Below, piece after piece: positions 63,029 to 64,000 of a stretch of 64,000 nt of DNA (position 1 is the stretch's first letter; each line of letters starts with the position of its first letter). Source of the stretch: Jiella avicenniae (GTDB taxonomy: Bacteria > Pseudomonadota > Alphaproteobacteria > Rhizobiales > Rhizobiaceae); assembly GCF_021390325.1 (NCBI RefSeq), contig NZ_JAJUWU010000019.1, positions 1-64,000 on the forward strand, written 5' to 3'. Under the pieces are notes generated by a model. The model saw only the letters and a list, made by a program, of their open reading frames with translations, made no database searches and was not told the DNA's origin. Both the position numbers and the translations under genes were made by a program.

Positions 63029-64000
63029 ATGGCGACGTTCGACTTCATCCTCAGAAAGGCCCGGATCGGCGGACGCGACGAGCCGGTCGACATCGGCGTC
63101 GCGAAAGGCCGGATCGCCGCGATCGAGACGGCCCTGCCGCAGGGCGCGCCGGAGCGCCCGGCGAACGGACGGTTCGTCTGCACGGGCCTCGTCGACGCCC
63201 ACATCCATCTCGACAAGGCCGGGATTCTCGGCCGCTGCCCGATCTGCGACGGGACGCTGAAGGAGGCGGTGTCGCTCACCGCCGAAGCCAAGGCCGATTT
63301 CACGCCGCAGGACGTCTACGCGCGGGCCGAGACGGTCCTCGAAGCGGCGATCGTCAACGGCACCGTGGCGATGCGCAGCTTCGTCGAGACCGATCCGCGC
63401 GTCGGCCTCGCCTCCTTCGAAGCGCTCGTCCAGCTGAAGCGCGACCATGCCGCGATGATCGACCTCGACCTCTGTGCCTTCGCGCAGGAGGGGCTCACCC
63501 AGGAGATGGCGACCCACGACCTGCTGATCGCCGCGCTGGAGCAAGGGGCGTCGAGCGTCGGCGGCTGCCCCTATACCGATCCCGATCCGGTCCGGCACAT
63601 CGATCTGATCCTCGACCTCGCCGAGCGGTTCGACGTGCCGGCGGACTTTCACATCGACTTCGATCTCGATCCGGACGGTTCGGACCTTCCGAGCCTGATC
63701 GCGGCGACCCGCCGGCGAGGTCTTCAGGGCCGCGTCTCGATCGGCCATGCCAGCAAGCTGTCGGCGATGGCGCCGGACGAGTTCCAAGACCTCGCGGAGC
63801 AACTCGCCGGGGCGGATATCGGCGTCGTCGTCCTGCCGGCGACGGATCTCTATCTGATGGGTCGCGGCGCCGACCGCCTCGCCCCCCGGGGCATGGCGCG
63901 CGCGGATCTCCTCGCCGCCGCAGGCGTCCGCACCGCGGTCGCCACCAACAACGTCCTCAACCCCTTCACGCCCTTCGGCGACGCCTCGCTGATCCGCATG
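63029..64000 (+). CDS. cytosine deaminase-like amidohydrolase (3' truncated by window end)
   Basis: The reading frame from ATG 63029 stays open for 324 codons to the last base, so the C-terminus lies outside. It is an amidohydrolase-superfamily TIM barrel: VDAHIHLDKAG (metal His pair, about 58-60), FHIDFDLDPDG (about 207), IGHASKLSAM (about 238) and TNNVLNPFTPFGD (about 305). Compared with E. coli CodA, the Glu of HCDEIDDE is replaced by Phe (HIDFDLD), and the metal-ligand Asp region GHDDVFDP is TNNVLNP. The His ligands are retained. It is the likely catabolic enzyme of the racemase/GNAT operon; the reaction is not certain. Confidence 0.85.
   Translation, partial: MATFDFILRKARIGGRDEPVDIGVAKGRIAAIETALPQGAPERPANGRFVCTGLVDAHIHLDKAGILGRCPICDGTLKEAVSLTAEAKADFTPQDVYARAETVLEAAIVNGTVAMRSFVETDPRVGLASFEALVQLKRDHAAMIDLDLCAFAQEGLTQEMATHDLLIAALEQGASSVGGCPYTDPDPVRHIDLILDLAERFDVPADFHIDFDLDPDGSDLPSLIAATRRRGLQGRVSIGHASKLSAMAPDEFQDLAEQLAGADIGVVVLPATDLYLMGRGADRLAPRGMARADLLAAAGVRTAVATNNVLNPFTPFGDASLIRM

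Overview
The window is high-GC DNA packed with genes on both strands. It most likely comes from an alphaproteobacterium of the Hyphomicrobiales (Rhizobiales). The main reasons are the gene set dapD, dapE, truA, fmt, def and rmuC in one neighbourhood, alphaproteobacterial nested-palindrome intergenic repeats of the kind that read 'CCTCGGG...CCCGAGG', an EcfG-type GGAAC-N17-CGTT promoter, and the many ABC import operons. A family such as Aurantimonadaceae would fit, but that is a guess. I saw no tRNA, rRNA, CRISPR array, prophage or conjugation genes.

Layout. 1-950: a decayed insertion-sequence scar in which an IS256-type transposase start runs in frame into an IS30-type catalytic domain, with two in-frame amber codons; about 0.95 kb of gene-free, partly AT-richer DNA follows. 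1848-9912: housekeeping and solitary genes (SDR, recQ, acyl-CoA dehydrogenase, ChaN-like lipoprotein, dapD, phosphodiester glycosidase). 10061-19022: lytic transglycosylase, dapE, a Yip1-like membrane protein, a PdxI-like aldo/keto reductase with a divergent LysR regulator, the def-fmt-truA group and rmuC. 19460-23527: a PG-binding/trypsin-like protease, a small protein behind a probable EcfG promoter, a HAD nucleotidase and a DMT transporter.

23538-32445 is the most interesting part. It holds a three-TM Pycsar-effector-like (DUF5706/PycTM) protein, a divergent secreted FecR-TPR-beta-barrel fusion of about 1200 aa, a CHASE2 class III nucleotide cyclase whose ATG directly follows the barrel stop codon, and a convergent CPA1 Na+/H+ antiporter ending in a cyclic-nucleotide-binding domain. 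Together these could form an outer-membrane to periplasm to cyclase to effector signalling island.

32561-43109: P1 peptidase, amino-acid-type binding protein, flavin reductase, then a molybdenum-hydroxylase maturation operon (CoxD-like AAA, CoxE-like VWA, two XdhC halves, a molybdopterin-binding/MocA fusion) without any structural hydroxylase subunit, followed by DedA, MOSC and FUSC genes. 43137-56812: a peptide-utilisation locus. An IclR regulator and an apparently cytoplasmic gamma-glutamyltransferase face a GsiABCD-like oligopeptide ABC operon with an MlrC-type M81 metallopeptidase, two M20 hydrolases and an amidase; a 25-bp near-perfect palindrome sits between the divergent units. 57024-64000: an operon with an excellent sigma-54 promoter encoding a polyamine-type ABC importer, a hydantoin/allantoin racemase with the two catalytic cysteines, a GNAT protein and a cytosine-deaminase-like amidohydrolase that runs off the window end. 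This suggests nitrogen-regulated scavenging of a cyclic ureide or similar nitrogen compound.
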